Source: Hyphochytrium catenoides (Eukaryota > Sar > Hyphochytriomycetes > Hyphochytriales > Hyphochytriaceae). From it: a DNA stretch of 21,573 nucleotides. The notes beneath the pieces were generated by a model. The model saw nothing but the letters and a program-made list of their open reading frames with translations. It was not told where the DNA came from and did not search any database. Positions 1 to 9,659 of the stretch are shown in pieces. Location of the stretch: the NCBI GenBank assembly GCA_900088475.1, contig FLMG01000761.1, positions 3,995 through 25,567 on the forward strand, read 5' to 3'. The stretch's first letter is position 1, and every line of letters starts with the position of its first letter. The translations under genes were made by a program, and so were the position numbers.

Positions 1-40
<40 letters not shown>

Positions 41-66
41 GCACACTCTCTCTCACTCTCTCTCCC
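1..66. repeat. (CT)n/(CA)n compound microsatellite
   Basis: The window opens with uninterrupted CT dinucleotides, then a CA run at about 18-41, then CT again with a few interruptions. It lies in what should be an intron of the leftward mannosyltransferase gene. Confidence 0.9.
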
Positions 67-2060
67 TCACTCTCTCTTCCTTTTTCTGTTTCTCTCTCTG
101 GCCTTCCCTGATGCGTCAAGCTCCTGTCTGCTTACCGCTTCGGAAGTAGTCTCGGATGCTCCCTGCCTCCTCCTCAACTGCCCTCTCTCTCTCTCTGCTG
201 TCTCTCTCTCACTTTCTCTTTCTCTCTTTCTCTCTCTAGCCTTCCCTGATGCGTCAAGCTTCTGACTGCTTACCGCTTTAGAAGTAGTCTCAAATGCTCC
301 ATCTCTATCTTTCCAATCGTTGAAGAGAACTGAGTCTCCCAGTATGAGCAGAATGGAGCCGAGAAAGAGCCCGGACAGTCCAAAGGTAATGTTTCGGAGG
401 AGATAAAGAAGGTTCTTGACCTCAATAATCGTTGCAGGCGACTTCTCTAGCCTCCGAGCAAGTAAGAGATAGACAAAAGAAGAGGGAAAGGAACAAAAAG
501 AGAGAAGAAGAGAGCAAAGAGCAGAAGAAAACGACGATGTGAGAGAAAGAGAGAGAGGGAAAGAGAGTTATCAGCTACGGCGACCAGCTTACTGACAAGT
601 ACAGAGAGAGAGATGTTGCTGGAGGGAAACACCTCTCACTTATTTGCGCCATCGTACCACCCTTTCTCTTCGTCCGGCTGTAGGTAAGCTCCTTATGCAG
701 CTGTAGCACATGAAAGAGCCCCAGGGGAAGGCAGAACGCTGCGAAGGTGAAGCGAGAGAAGAGGCCGATTGCGACCAGGAAGCCCAGGGGAAAGCTTTGC
801 CGCAGAGCACGGGAAAGAGAGGCAGCCGGAGCCTGCGTTAAGGATTGGAAGAGAGAAGAAGTGCGCGATAGTCAGGACGAGAACTGGCCCTAGAAGTGTT
901 AGAAAGAGAGACGTGTTGCCGCGGACCTATGTGTGTCTCTCTCTCTCCTTCCCACTCATCCTCAGCCTCTTTTTTCCTTCCCTTTCTTCTGCGACTTCCG
1001 ATTGGTCTCTCTTCTACCTCCTGTTCCGCATAAACAAACTCTTTCCCCATGTCACTGTCACTCTCTCTGGGTAGTCAGTAGATCGCTCACCTGAGAGCGT
1101 GTCACTGACCAGAGAGAGAGACCGAGGACCAGCGTCTCCAGAGTATTAGAGAAAGGGCGGACGAGAAAGAGAAGAGACGGCCAGGAGGAAGAGAATGTGA
1201 GAAGAGGGGCCCAATAGTCCGCTTTCATTCTGTGGGCACAAGCTACCACGACGGCGTCTGAGAACAGAGGAAGGAGTGGTGAGCGAATGACACTTGCAAG
1301 AGAACTAAGGAGGAGTGAGCAGAGAAAAGAAAGAGAAAGTGAAAAGAAAGAGAAGGGAGGGAGATAGTGAGGAAGAGAAAGAAAAGAAGAGATAGAGAGG
1401 GAGAAAAACAGACAGAGAGAAACAGAGAGAGACACAGAGAGAGAGACACACAGAGAGAGAGAGAGAATGGAAGAGAAGGAGAGAGAGAGAGAGCTAGAGC
1501 TAGAAGAGCGGAGAAGGCAAGTAAAAGCGAGAGACAAACTTGGAGATAGGCCGTTGAAAGAGAGATGTGATGTCAACAAGGGTCAGAGTTTGCTCATAGG
1601 GAGGATGAAGGCCTTTGAGCTTTCAGAAGGGATAAAGTGGAGACAGGACCTAGGCTAGAAAGTGACACAGCAAAAATACGTGGGCACACGTCAGCGTAGG
1701 CAAGCGGAGAAAGAAAGAGAGAGAAAGTAAAAGAGAAAGAGAGCGCAGTAGAGAGGCACGGGGAGAGAGCAAAGAAAGAGAGGAGACTATGTTAAAGACA
1801 TCATAATCTGCAAGAGAGCGGTGGTGACGCGATATCGCCCAGGTGTCAAGAATAAGGGATAGACTGCCGCCCACAGGAGAGACAGCAGTGAAAAGGAAGA
1901 GAAGTCCTTAGGTTTACCTAGCAGTAGCGATAGAAGGAAGAGCCATAAGCGGGGAAGATACAGGAGAAGCGAGGGAGACACCGCCCCAGTAGGTGCAAGA
2001 GACTTAATGGCATAGAACGGCGAGCCTACACTCAAAAACCTGTGGAAGATTGGTGACGGA

Positions 2061-2103
<43 letters not shown>

Positions 2104-2701
2104 AAAGAAGAGAGAGAGAGAGCGAGAGCGAGAGCGAGCGAGCGAGCGAGAGAGAGAGAGAGAGAGAGAGAACGAGAAGAGAAACAGAAAGAGGGGTGCG
2201 AAGGGGCATACAGAGAAAAGACAGGGGAAGGAACGACATGTTAGCTTTCTTGCACGACATATCGAGAGAGAGCTAACGGTCTCAGAATATTCGAGTCATC
2301 AGGATGTAGGCTAGGTTCAGACAGAAAAGCGGAACGGCAGAAAGAAAGCGGGAGAACAGGTAGAGAGAACAGAAAGAGAGTGCGTGTCACCAAGCAGGAG
2401 ACGGCGAGTGGACCGCAGAATAGAAGAGAAAGATCAAGGACAGAACGGAAAAGACAAACGCAGGGTATAGACAGAGAGATAGGGAGAGAGAGAGATCAAC
2501 GTACGGCGTACAAAGAGATCTTGCCGGCTGTGCTCCCCTAAATTCCCATGGGATACGCCCCTCAAGTCCAAGGAGAAGGCTTCCAAAGACCTCTTGGCTC
2601 TGGAAGAACTCATCCGGATGGATGTAGCCAGGAGCCCACACTGCCAGCAAGCGGAAGGCTAGCAGGAGGATATAAAGAGGAAGATAACAGCTCTTTGACA
2701 T
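1..2701 (-). CDS. PIGZ: GPI mannosyltransferase 4 (PIG-Z/SMP3 type), spliced, 3' end beyond window
   Basis: Likely an ER multi-pass GT22 enzyme that adds the fourth mannose to GPI anchors from dolichyl-phosphate mannose. I joined exons 2701-2505, 2039-1918, 1257-1091, 832-593 and 444-274; phases match at every junction. Each junction is GT-AG, and donors include GTACGT, GTAAAC, GTGAGC and GTAAGC. Family marks seen: the luminal HPDEFFQSQEV motif (residues 28-38), PWEF and ARS (51-62), YLPRLWLFLLSLLLD (93-107), RPFSNTLET (140-148) and GLFSRFTF (185-192), followed by a hydrophobic segment around GLFLGSILLILGD. About 300 residues are present and the C-terminal part lies past the left edge. The start at 2701 puts a short N-terminal hydrophobic helix just before HPDE, as in the family; an upstream in-frame ATG at 2788 is less likely. 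HPDEFFQ and PWEF favour PIG-Z over PIG-B, ALG9 or ALG12. The acceptor at 445 is the least certain junction. Confidence 0.82.
91..300. repeat. Imperfect direct duplication, 138-bp period
   Basis: Positions 91-162 and 229-300 are near-identical direct repeats: both contain GCCTTCCCTGATGCGTCAAG, then GCTTACCGCTT and GAAGTAGTCTC. On the minus strand each copy holds the last 27 coding bases of a PIG-Z exon plus its GTAAGC donor and the start of the intron. The sequence between and around them is CT microsatellite. Confidence 0.85.
136..162 (-). other. Candidate 27-nt microexon of the PIG-Z gene, duplicated copy of the preceding exon end
   Basis: On the minus strand this 27-nt segment is flanked by GCAG upstream and by the donor GTAAGC downstream. 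It reads GASETTSEA in the frame left open by the preceding exon, which ends GAFETTSKA at position 274. The two are copies 138 bp apart. Length divisible by three and intact splice sites make inclusion possible, but it may be a non-functional duplicate. No transcript data are available to decide. Confidence 0.35.
2061..2171. repeat. (GA)n microsatellite with GAGC variants, in PIG-Z intron 1
   Basis: About 110 bp of nearly pure GA repeats, broken by an A8 run and by GCGA-type variant units. It sits directly upstream (in sense) of the acceptor at 2040, so on the sense strand it is a long polypyrimidine tract before the AG. Confidence 0.9.
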
Positions 2702-3250
2702 GATGCACAAGGGAGAAAAGTTAAAAGGACGCTCAAGAAGCCGACAGACAAGGATATGGCGCTCTCTCCCTTTCCTCCTCGGTTTCACTTTCTACCCTTT
2801 TTCCTTTCTCTCTCAGTCTTTCTCTCTCTTTCTCTCCTTTGCTCTCTCTCTCTCTCTTTCTCTCTGTCTCTTTATATCTCTCTCTCTGTCTCTCCTTTTC
2901 TCTCTCTTCTCTCTCTCTCTTCTCTCTCCATGTGAGTCCGTCCTCACAGCGGAAGGCGGACGGCTGGAAGATGTCTTCTAGAATCTCTGTCTGGGATCTC
3001 AACGTCTGCAACTTCCTTGATTCTGAAGATTCTGCCCAAAAATCTTGGTTCCACATCTAAAAACCGCTCATCACCATAATACGGCTATCCTTGGTTATCT
3101 GATCATTCATAAAGTATAGGGAAGTCGGTGAAAGGTTAAACCAATAGCAAACTTAGCTCTGGTAAGGTAACTTTATCTAGCTATACGCGACTAAAACAGG
3201 AACGCTGCAATTAAGCAGTAGATGAAAGCAAGACTCTATTGACAGAGAAA

Positions 3251-3291
<41 letters not shown>

Positions 3292-3477
3292 GAAGGCCCA
3301 GACATAGGTTATGGCAGAGCGAGGCTAGAGGTCAGAAGAGGCAGCGCAGGACACAAATGTGTGAAGAAGGGACCAAAAAGGTCCTTGGGAATGTATTGCT
3401 GCTGTATAACAATGGCCTATAAACGCTTCTGTCTGTCTTAATCTACTCTCCCTATCCGTATCTCTCTCTCTCTCCGC
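2702..3477. other. Intergenic region between PIG-Z 5' end and eEF2 3' end
   Basis: It should hold the eEF2 3' UTR (minus strand, from 3477 down) and the PIG-Z promoter and 5' UTR. A dense CT tract on the plus strand covers about 2807-2928 and a GA run covers about 3254-3291. Short open frames occur on both strands. One plus-strand reading (ATG at 2700, CT-rich intron-like tract, then an exon-like stretch 2949-3060 after CACAG ending at a TAA) could be a small gene, but nothing in it is recognisable. Confidence 0.5.
3254..3291. repeat. (GA)n microsatellite downstream of eEF2
   Basis: A run of GA dinucleotides lies about 190 bp past the eEF2 stop codon in the direction of transcription, probably in the 3' UTR or just beyond it. 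Confidence 0.85.
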
Positions 3478-6078
3478 TTACAGCTTGTCAAGGTAGCGGT
3501 CAAGAGGAGGCACCTCAGCAGCCAGACCCTTGCGCTTACGAGTGTTCAGTACGACCTCTGAAGCCTTGTTGTTAGCCTCCATAGGGTTACCAGGAAGAAT
3601 CTGCCAATGGTCGAAGGAGCACTGAGGGAAGGCCTTGCCGCCGGTGTTGGAGCGCAGGTCAGCGGTGAAACCGAAGGACTCCATGACAGGCAGGTAAGCT
3701 CTTAGCTGCATCATCGGAGTACCAGGGCGCTGCTCCTCAGAGAAGACATGACCACGTCTGCGAGTCAGCACACCGTAGCAGCCACCCATAGCATCCTGTG
3801 GGCACTGAATATCGCACAGATACACAGGCTCGTAGATAGCTGGCTGCGCCAGGAGCTCTGCAGCGTAACAGACACGTCTAGCGGTAGGCATGATCTGTCC
3901 CATACCACGATGGATAGCATCAGCGTGAAGTACGACATCAAGAACGCGGAAGAGAATGCCTCTCATCTGCTCCTCGCAGAGCACACCGCTGCCAGTGGCC
4001 CACTGGAAACCACCAACCACAGACTCCTTGATCTCATTGAGGTACTGTACAGCCTTGGTAGCATCGAGGATAAGGTTAGGACCAGTGCCATCAGGACCAT
4101 AAGCCCAGATCTTACGGGCCTCAGTTACATCCCAGCCGTGGTTGTCTGCAAGATAACGAGCACGAATCTTCACATCCTCACGAGGGCCAAGCTCCTTGAT
4201 GCCCTCCTCCATCTCTCTGGTCAGGTCGTCACCAAGAGGCCTGCAGTTGAGGTACAGACGGTTGTGCTTGTTGGCAGACTTGGAGAGACAAACCTGGGAG
4301 GACTCTTCGGTGACAGTCTCTCTGTATGAAACGACAGGCTCAGAGATCTTGACCTCACAGCCCATGAAGTCCTCCTGAAGATCCTTCAGACAGATCTCCA
4401 GATGGAGCTCACCAGCACCAGCGATAATGTGCTCTCCACTCTCCTCAGTGTAGCAGAGAACCATAGGGTCAGACTTGGCAAGTCTCTTCATGCCCTCAAC
4501 AAGCTTAGGCAGGTCGCCAGCAGACTTTGGCTCAACAGCCACACGGACGACAGGAGACACAGAGAACTTCATGGTACGGATAGTGTGGCCAGTCTCAGAG
4601 GTGGTGATGGTACCGCTCTTCAGCAGGTACTGGTCAACACCGACAAGAGCGCAAGTGTTACCCACAGGGATATCAGGCACCTGCTCCACATATCTGCCCA
4701 TCATAATAACAGTACGCTGGATGTTCTTGACCCAGAGCTCCTGCTTCTTGCCAGGCACGTAGTTGGGGCCCAGGATACGCACCTTCTGTCCGGTAGCGAT
4801 CTTGCCTGCGAAAACACGGCCGAAAGCGTAGAAACGGCCCTTGTCAGAGGTTGGAACCATCTTAGAGACGTACATGACCAGAGGTCCGTTGACGTCAGCG
4901 TTACGGATGGCCACAGCGCACTCATCGTCAAGAGGACCGTCGTACAGGTTGTCAACACGGTAGCGCTGAGCAGCAACAGGGGAAGGAAGATGCACGACAA
5001 TCATCTCCAAAATAGCATCAGCGGCAGGGAGCCACCTCTGCATGACTCTCTTCAGAAGAGGCTTTCCGGTAAGATCCTTCTCGTCTCCCTTAAGAGCCAC
5101 ACCAACAGCCTTCATCATCTTCTCGTACTTGGTCTTCTTGTCGGTCATAATAGCGTCGAACATCTTGATGATAGGGTCCATGATGAACTGGCAGAAAGCA
5201 CGCTTGAGCTTGCCGTTGTCAGAGTTCTTCTTCCACTTCTTGTTGTCAGCATCAAAGAACCAGTCGCCCCAGAGCTTCTCCATCATCTTGTCCTCAGGGA
5301 TGCCGAACTTGGCAGCATAGATCTTGGCGAATCTCTTAAGGGTGAAGCCCCACTGGTGGAGACCAGAACCGAAAGCAACGGTTCCCTTCTCAGGGTATAC
5401 CTGCACATCACCAAGGAGCTCATCGTTGTAGGTAGCAATGACCACATTGACAGTCTCAATAGCACGAGAGAAAGACTGGTAGCACTCCTCAGGAGGAAGC
5501 TGAAGCTCAAGAAGAGCGCGATCAACTTTGTTGACCATAAGAACGGGCTTCACACGCTCGCTGATAGCCTGGCGCAGCACAGTCTCAGTCTGTACGCAGA
5601 CACCCTCAACACAGTCAACGACCACAAGAGCACCATCCGTGACACGAAGAGCAGCAGTAACCTCAGAAGAGAAGTCAACGTGACCGGGAGAGTCGATCAA
5701 GTTGATAAGGTAAGAGTTCTCGCTGATGTTAACAGGCTTTGAGCTGTCATCAACAGCTGCGGCTGCCTCATCAGCACCGCCGCCCAAAGCAGCCTCAGCT
5801 GCAGCATGAGCAACCTTCTCACCAGCGTCCATATCGTACTCAAAGAACATTGAGATACCGGTGGACTTGATGGTGATACATCTGTCCTGCTCATCCTGAC
5901 GAGTATCAGTGAAGCGGGCCTCACCAGCGTTCTTTGCGGCGATAATACCAGCCTTGCTCACAAGGGAATCCGTGAGGGTAGACTTTCCGTGGTCCACATG
6001 CGCAATGACGGACATGTTACGGATGTTCTTGGTGTAGTCCATAATCTGGCGAAGCTGCTCAACGGTGAAGTTCACCAT
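3478..6078 (-). CDS. EEF2: Translation elongation factor 2 (eEF2), complete, intronless
   Basis: Cytosolic GTPase that drives ribosomal translocation. The 866-aa frame is intact, near the human length of 858. Visible marks: G1 loop AHVDHGKST (26-34), the RFTDTR segment with the eEF2-kinase-type Thr at 57, RCITIKST (67-74), G3 DSPGH (129-133), G4 NKVD (183-186), and the domain IV loop DAIHRGMGQ. The His that would become diphthamide is residue 723 (codon 3912-3910). The protein ends in the usual YLDKL. Residues about 83-117 form an Ala/Gly-rich insert between switch I and G3 that is longer than in animals. In the diphthamide loop, the residue that is Gly in human (HRGGGQ) is Met726. The start context AACCATGG is strong. 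There is no intron, unlike the neighbours. Strongly biased codon use leaves a long antisense frame, which is an artefact. Confidence 0.98.
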   Translation of the reverse strand: MVNFTVEQLRQIMDYTKNIRNMSVIAHVDHGKSTLTDSLVSKAGIIAAKNAGEARFTDTRQDEQDRCITIKSTGISMFFEYDMDAGEKVAHAAAEAALGGGADEAAAAVDDSSKPVNISENSYLINLIDSPGHVDFSSEVTAALRVTDGALVVVDCVEGVCVQTETVLRQAISERVKPVLMVNKVDRALLELQLPPEECYQSFSRAIETVNVVIATYNDELLGDVQVYPEKGTVAFGSGLHQWGFTLKRFAKIYAAKFGIPEDKMMEKLWGDWFFDADNKKWKKNSDNGKLKRAFCQFIMDPIIKMFDAIMTDKKTKYEKMMKAVGVALKGDEKDLTGKPLLKRVMQRWLPAADAILEMIVVHLPSPVAAQRYRVDNLYDGPLDDECAVAIRNADVNGPLVMYVSKMVPTSDKGRFYAFGRVFAGKIATGQKVRILGPNYVPGKKQELWVKNIQRTVIMMGRYVEQVPDIPVGNTCALVGVDQYLLKSGTITTSETGHTIRTMKFSVSPVVRVAVEPKSAGDLPKLVEGMKRLAKSDPMVLCYTEESGEHIIAGAGELHLEICLKDLQEDFMGCEVKISEPVVSYRETVTEESSQVCLSKSANKHNRLYLNCRPLGDDLTREMEEGIKELGPREDVKIRARYLADNHGWDVTEARKIWAYGPDGTGPNLILDATKAVQYLNEIKESVVGGFQWATGSGVLCEEQMRGILFRVLDVVLHADAIHRGMGQIMPTARRVCYAAELLAQPAIYEPVYLCDIQCPQDAMGGCYGVLTRRRGHVFSEEQRPGTPMMQLRAYLPVMESFGFTADLRSNTGGKAFPQCSFDHWQILPGNPMEANNKASEVVLNTRKRKGLAAEVPPLDRYLDKL

Positions 6079-6530
6079 GGTTCCTTAGCTGCTTAACGTC
6101 CAAAGGACAGACTCTCTTCTCTACTGATGGGAAAAGGGAAATAAGAAATCTGCAGATTGCCAATGAAGCTTCGCTTGCTTCGTACTTGGCAAGATCGAGA
6201 GTTATCTATCTGTAGGCCAAGTGGCTGGTGAAAGGCGAACAAGCGGGAGGAGAGAGAGAGAGAGAGAGCGAGGAATTGGGCCGCGGCAGCTTTGTAGAGC
6301 ACTTCCTGCCCTCCGTGAGCCGTAAGCCCTTGCCTGTCTTTTCTGTGGTCACCAGGAGCCAAGAATCTTTCTTGACCACCCATCCTTAAACACACCTTTA
6401 CTCAGACCCATACCGCGATAATGAAGTGCTTTTACAGTGTAGCTTAGGTAGTGTGTGTCAGGTTGTGCTGTGTGTTATTTGTTCTGTCTCCCACCCGTCA
6501 TAGGAATGGGATCCAATGTCCAGAAGGAGG
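6079..6530 (-). promoter_or_regulatory. eEF2 upstream region (5' UTR and promoter)
   Basis: The bases directly upstream of the eEF2 start contain a (GA)n run at 6250-6268, which is CT-rich on the sense strand. A 100-codon minus-strand frame at 6093-6395 has low-complexity Leu/Ser content and no recognisable domain, so I treat it as leader or promoter sequence. No clear TATA box was identified. Confidence 0.4.
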
Positions 6531-7473
6531 ACTAGTAGTACGCCGCAGCTACAGGGAGGAATAAGCTCATTAGGCCATGCATGGTCAGCGTAGTAATACG
6601 ATACCTCCCCCATACTTGCACTTCATAGGAGGATGAGACGATCATCCCCACATTTCCTGCCTCTAGCTCTCTTTCATAGAAATTACAGTCTAGTCGTCTC
6701 AGATTCGCTCTACCTCGTTCGATAGAGCTCTGTCTCACGAAGACTATAGGAAATAGCCTCACTAATGAATTTCTTTACACACTTTATGCATCTCTCTCCT
6801 GATCTGTCTCTTGTTGATTGTTGTGCCTTCCTACAGCGGGTTGAGGTTTCTCCAGTGTTTGTCCTCTCTCTCCATCCTCTCATTCGATAAGGTTCTCACT
6901 AGCCTTCACTCTGTTTGTCTCGCAATGTTTACAGGGATTCTGGCTTGCTCGCTAGACTATCTTACTACTTCCCATAACCTAGGTTATTATGTATAAGAGC
7001 TATAACTATTACTACAGGCCGGTGACTTTACAGTCGAAGAAGTAGTAATGAGTGTAGGCCTCAGTGCAAAACCTCTTAATCTATGTTGCAACAAATAGTA
7101 GGCAGGACAGAACTGAATGGTTCTTGTTGGTCTGAAAGCTCCAAAGATAGCCGCTAACCGTAAATAAATTACCACAAAAGACATTGATACAACTCACAAC
7201 TCCCCATCCTAGCTGAACTTCAGCCCTACGACGACAACGCCTTTCAGCAAGATGTCGAAGTGAGATCCGCCACAGTCATGTGTTACAACTTACAAACTAC
7301 AGGCCAACGACTACAACTGCTCCCATGTACTCTTCTTCTCACTTCCATCATCACCAACGCTTCATTATTATGATGTTCTTTTGTGCAGTTGATCCGGCCT
7401 TTATTATACCCAGAAATTAGTAAAGAGTGTTTCCTAGTTAACTACTGTTCGAAGAGCACGAAGAGATTGCAAA

Positions 7474-7725
7474 CTACGTACCACGAAGACTAAAAAGAGA
7501 AACAAGGAAGAAGTAGAACAGTAGTAGACTAAAAAGAAAAAAGAGCAGAACAGCAAGGACGACTGTTGTCACCATCATTAGTTCGTGGTGCTGTCGTCGT
7601 CGGTAAATAGCGCATAGGAGGTCATAATATACTGCTGCTCCGTGTAGGTTGTCCATGATCTCTCTATGTGCCTGTATCCTTGAGCAACAGCACAACCAAG
7701 TAGTACTTCTCTCTATTAATTCCAT
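7474..7725 (-). CDS. Possible small tail-anchored-like ORF, unrecognised
   Basis: An 83-codon ATG-initiated frame. The first 50 residues are polar with Cys and Arg/His clusters. The last 30 form one strongly hydrophobic Leu/Phe segment near the C-terminus, like a tail anchor. It has no recognisable family, sits alone in a triplet-rich intergenic region, and its hydrophobic end could simply reflect AAG/AGA-rich complementary DNA. It may well not be a gene. Confidence 0.15.
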   Translation of the reverse strand: MELIERSTTWLCCCSRIQAHREIMDNLHGAAVYYDLLCAIYRRRQHHELMMVTTVVLAVLLFFLFSLLLFYFFLVSLFSLRGT

Positions 7726-9273
7726 CTATCCCCCCCGAACGTTCACTTTTATCAAAAAAGTATCTGTAGTTCTACGTGTCTTCTGCATTCCTTCCATTCA
7801 TCTCTGATAACTCTTCTTCTTCGCTGCTGCTCCTCCTTCTTCCACAGCCAGTGCAGTAACAACTAGTAGTCATCATCATCAGGTGCGGCTGAAGCGACAT
7901 ATTGATGATGAGAAAGGCTTGCTCTCTTGTCCTTCTTGATCAATTATTCATGGTCTTTTCTTCTTTATTATGATAGTGGGGTTGGTTAGATGAGCAATAA
8001 TACGACTACTACTACATAAAGTGAAAGGGAGGAGGAAAAGAGGAAGGCTGTATAGCAGTAATAGAAGACTGGATAACAAGGGAGGGTGGCATCAATCAAT
8101 GGCCGCTTGTGAGACGACTGATCTAATATGGTCTTATAGTTACTGTGATGTTAAAGCGTTTTTTTTGACGAGGTACAAAGATCGCATCGGCGACATCACT
8201 GCTACTCTTTCAGTTTTGCCCACCCGCGACAACATCATCACTACTACTTTGCCTGGAAGCTACTTATTTCCCGTCGTTGTTAAATGCACCACCCCATAAC
8301 ACTACTCCCACCATCACCACCCGAGCACCATCTCTACAGCATTACTTCTATCCCCTTCTTTTGGACTGTAGAAGCACCATACTGATGATGTAGTAGTAGT
8401 AGGACCATTCACGACCATCTCTATCTGTTCGGCTTTTTTCTTCCCTTTTTTTTTCTCTTGTTCTTATAAAACAGGATCAGCAACGCAGTGACAGTGAGAA
8501 CAACGCTGGAGCAGGAGGAAGAATGAGGAAGAGAAAAGGAGCAAAGCAAGAAGAATAGGATGATGAGAGCAAGAAGAAAGAAGACGAATCAGAATAAGAA
8601 TGGATGAAGGAATGGAATGGGCTACATCAAGTGCTGGCTCTTCTTCTCCTTGGCACCATCATCGATCAGATAATAGTATGTAGTGATAGAAGATGAGGCC
8701 CTTCTGCTGACCTTGTCGCGCACCATCCAACCATACACTCAATTCTTCGACCCATGGGCGGTTATTAGCAGCAGCGGAGGTTCATTATACCGTCCCGGCC
8801 AGCAGTGCAGCAGCAGCAGCAACGAGGAGGAGGAGAAAGACTGGGTAACACCCGGTGAAGCGATGAGGTAACGGGCAACGTCATTCAGAATGAAAAAAGA
8901 ATTATATATTATCCACACTAAATGTAGAGGTCAGATTACGAATAAAGACGCTTTTAGGCTTTCAGTTCGCAGCCCCCCTTTTTGCAGTGTGAGTACCTCT
9001 TGAGAGTAGGTATGACAGGGAGCACTATTGGGCGGTATACTATCAGGTAAGAGAAGTACGAATCGCCTAAATAAACCACAAGAAGCGGCTTAGGCTCAGG
9101 GAAAAGATGTGGCCAATGTGCAATAAACAGTGTTCTGCATGTAAGGCAGGCTTCACAATGGACCTATTCTCATAGGTTTTCTGTATATACCAATCTTCAT
9201 CTGCACTTGTTCGCTTTACGACCTCTGTCCACAGAGCGCCCTACGCCTGAAGTACTATATACTAACTCGAGAT

Positions 9274-9291
9274 AGTCCCATAATTGGGACT
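9274..9291. repeat. Short perfect inverted repeat
   Basis: AGTCCCA and TGGGACT flank a TAAT loop, giving a 7-bp stem. It lies about 370 bp upstream of the UBL membrane protein start. Function unknown; it may be chance. Confidence 0.5.
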
Positions 9292-9659
9292 CAATATCGC
9301 CTGTGCTGTCAGCTCTATACACCAGTCAACTGTTGCTATTTTCGTCTGAAAAGGAGGAGCTGAACTCCACAGTTTGTCCCGTGCCGCTTTACCCCTACCT
9401 CGTTGTTCTTCTTTAACAAGGAGCGCCCTTATCTCTCCACCCTAGTAGACCAACATTTGAAGCTTTCTTTACCTGCTTAGCTCTAATAGAAAAATAGCTG
9501 CGGCTGTTGGTTTCTGGCTGATTCCATCTGGCAGTGGACATAGATTCAATCGGAAGGAAGTGGTCCGGAACCCTGGCGGACGAAAGAGCTAAAAGGGTGG
9601 TTGAACGCGTGGCAAGTGAAAGCCCTGGCACAGTGGACCCATCAGCAGCTGGCCCAAGT

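Larger units (their letters stand above)
6531..9659. other. Gene-poor intergenic region rich in triplet runs
   Basis: No frame here shows a recognisable domain, and most open frames begin at non-ATG codons. From about 7300 to 8900 the composition changes from CT/GA dinucleotides to short triplet runs (ACT/AGT, CAT/ATC, GAA, AGC). A short perfect hairpin lies at 9274-9291. I saw no tRNA, rRNA or transposon signature. Confidence 0.5.

Noticed and set aside
1-66. CRISPR-like or satellite array at the left edge
   Set aside because: These are simple CT and CA dinucleotide runs with no repeat-spacer structure.
1058-1579. 173-codon minus-strand Ser/Leu-rich frame
   Set aside because: Contains PIG-Z exon 3 (1257-1091). 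The remainder is intron repeat in translation, not a signal peptide or membrane protein.
1787-2260. 157-codon minus-strand frame rich in Leu/Ser
   Set aside because: Only its middle part (2039-1918) is a PIG-Z exon. The rest is translated CT microsatellite and intron.
3748-4329. 193-codon plus-strand open frame antisense to eEF2
   Set aside because: Same artefact as the longer antisense frame; no domain and no independent support.
4402-5742. 446-codon plus-strand open frame antisense to eEF2
   Set aside because: Fully inside the highly codon-biased eEF2 gene, where a restricted codon set keeps antisense frames open. The product has no recognisable domain.
8021-8299. 92-codon plus-strand frame in the triplet-rich region
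   Set aside because: Begins at GTG, has no recognisable motif and lies in low-complexity DNA.
9534-9659. GTG-initiated N-terminal extension of the UBL membrane protein
   Set aside because: Nuclear genes normally start at ATG and an in-frame TGA lies just upstream at 9519. I kept the first ATG at 9660 but noted a possible upstream exon.
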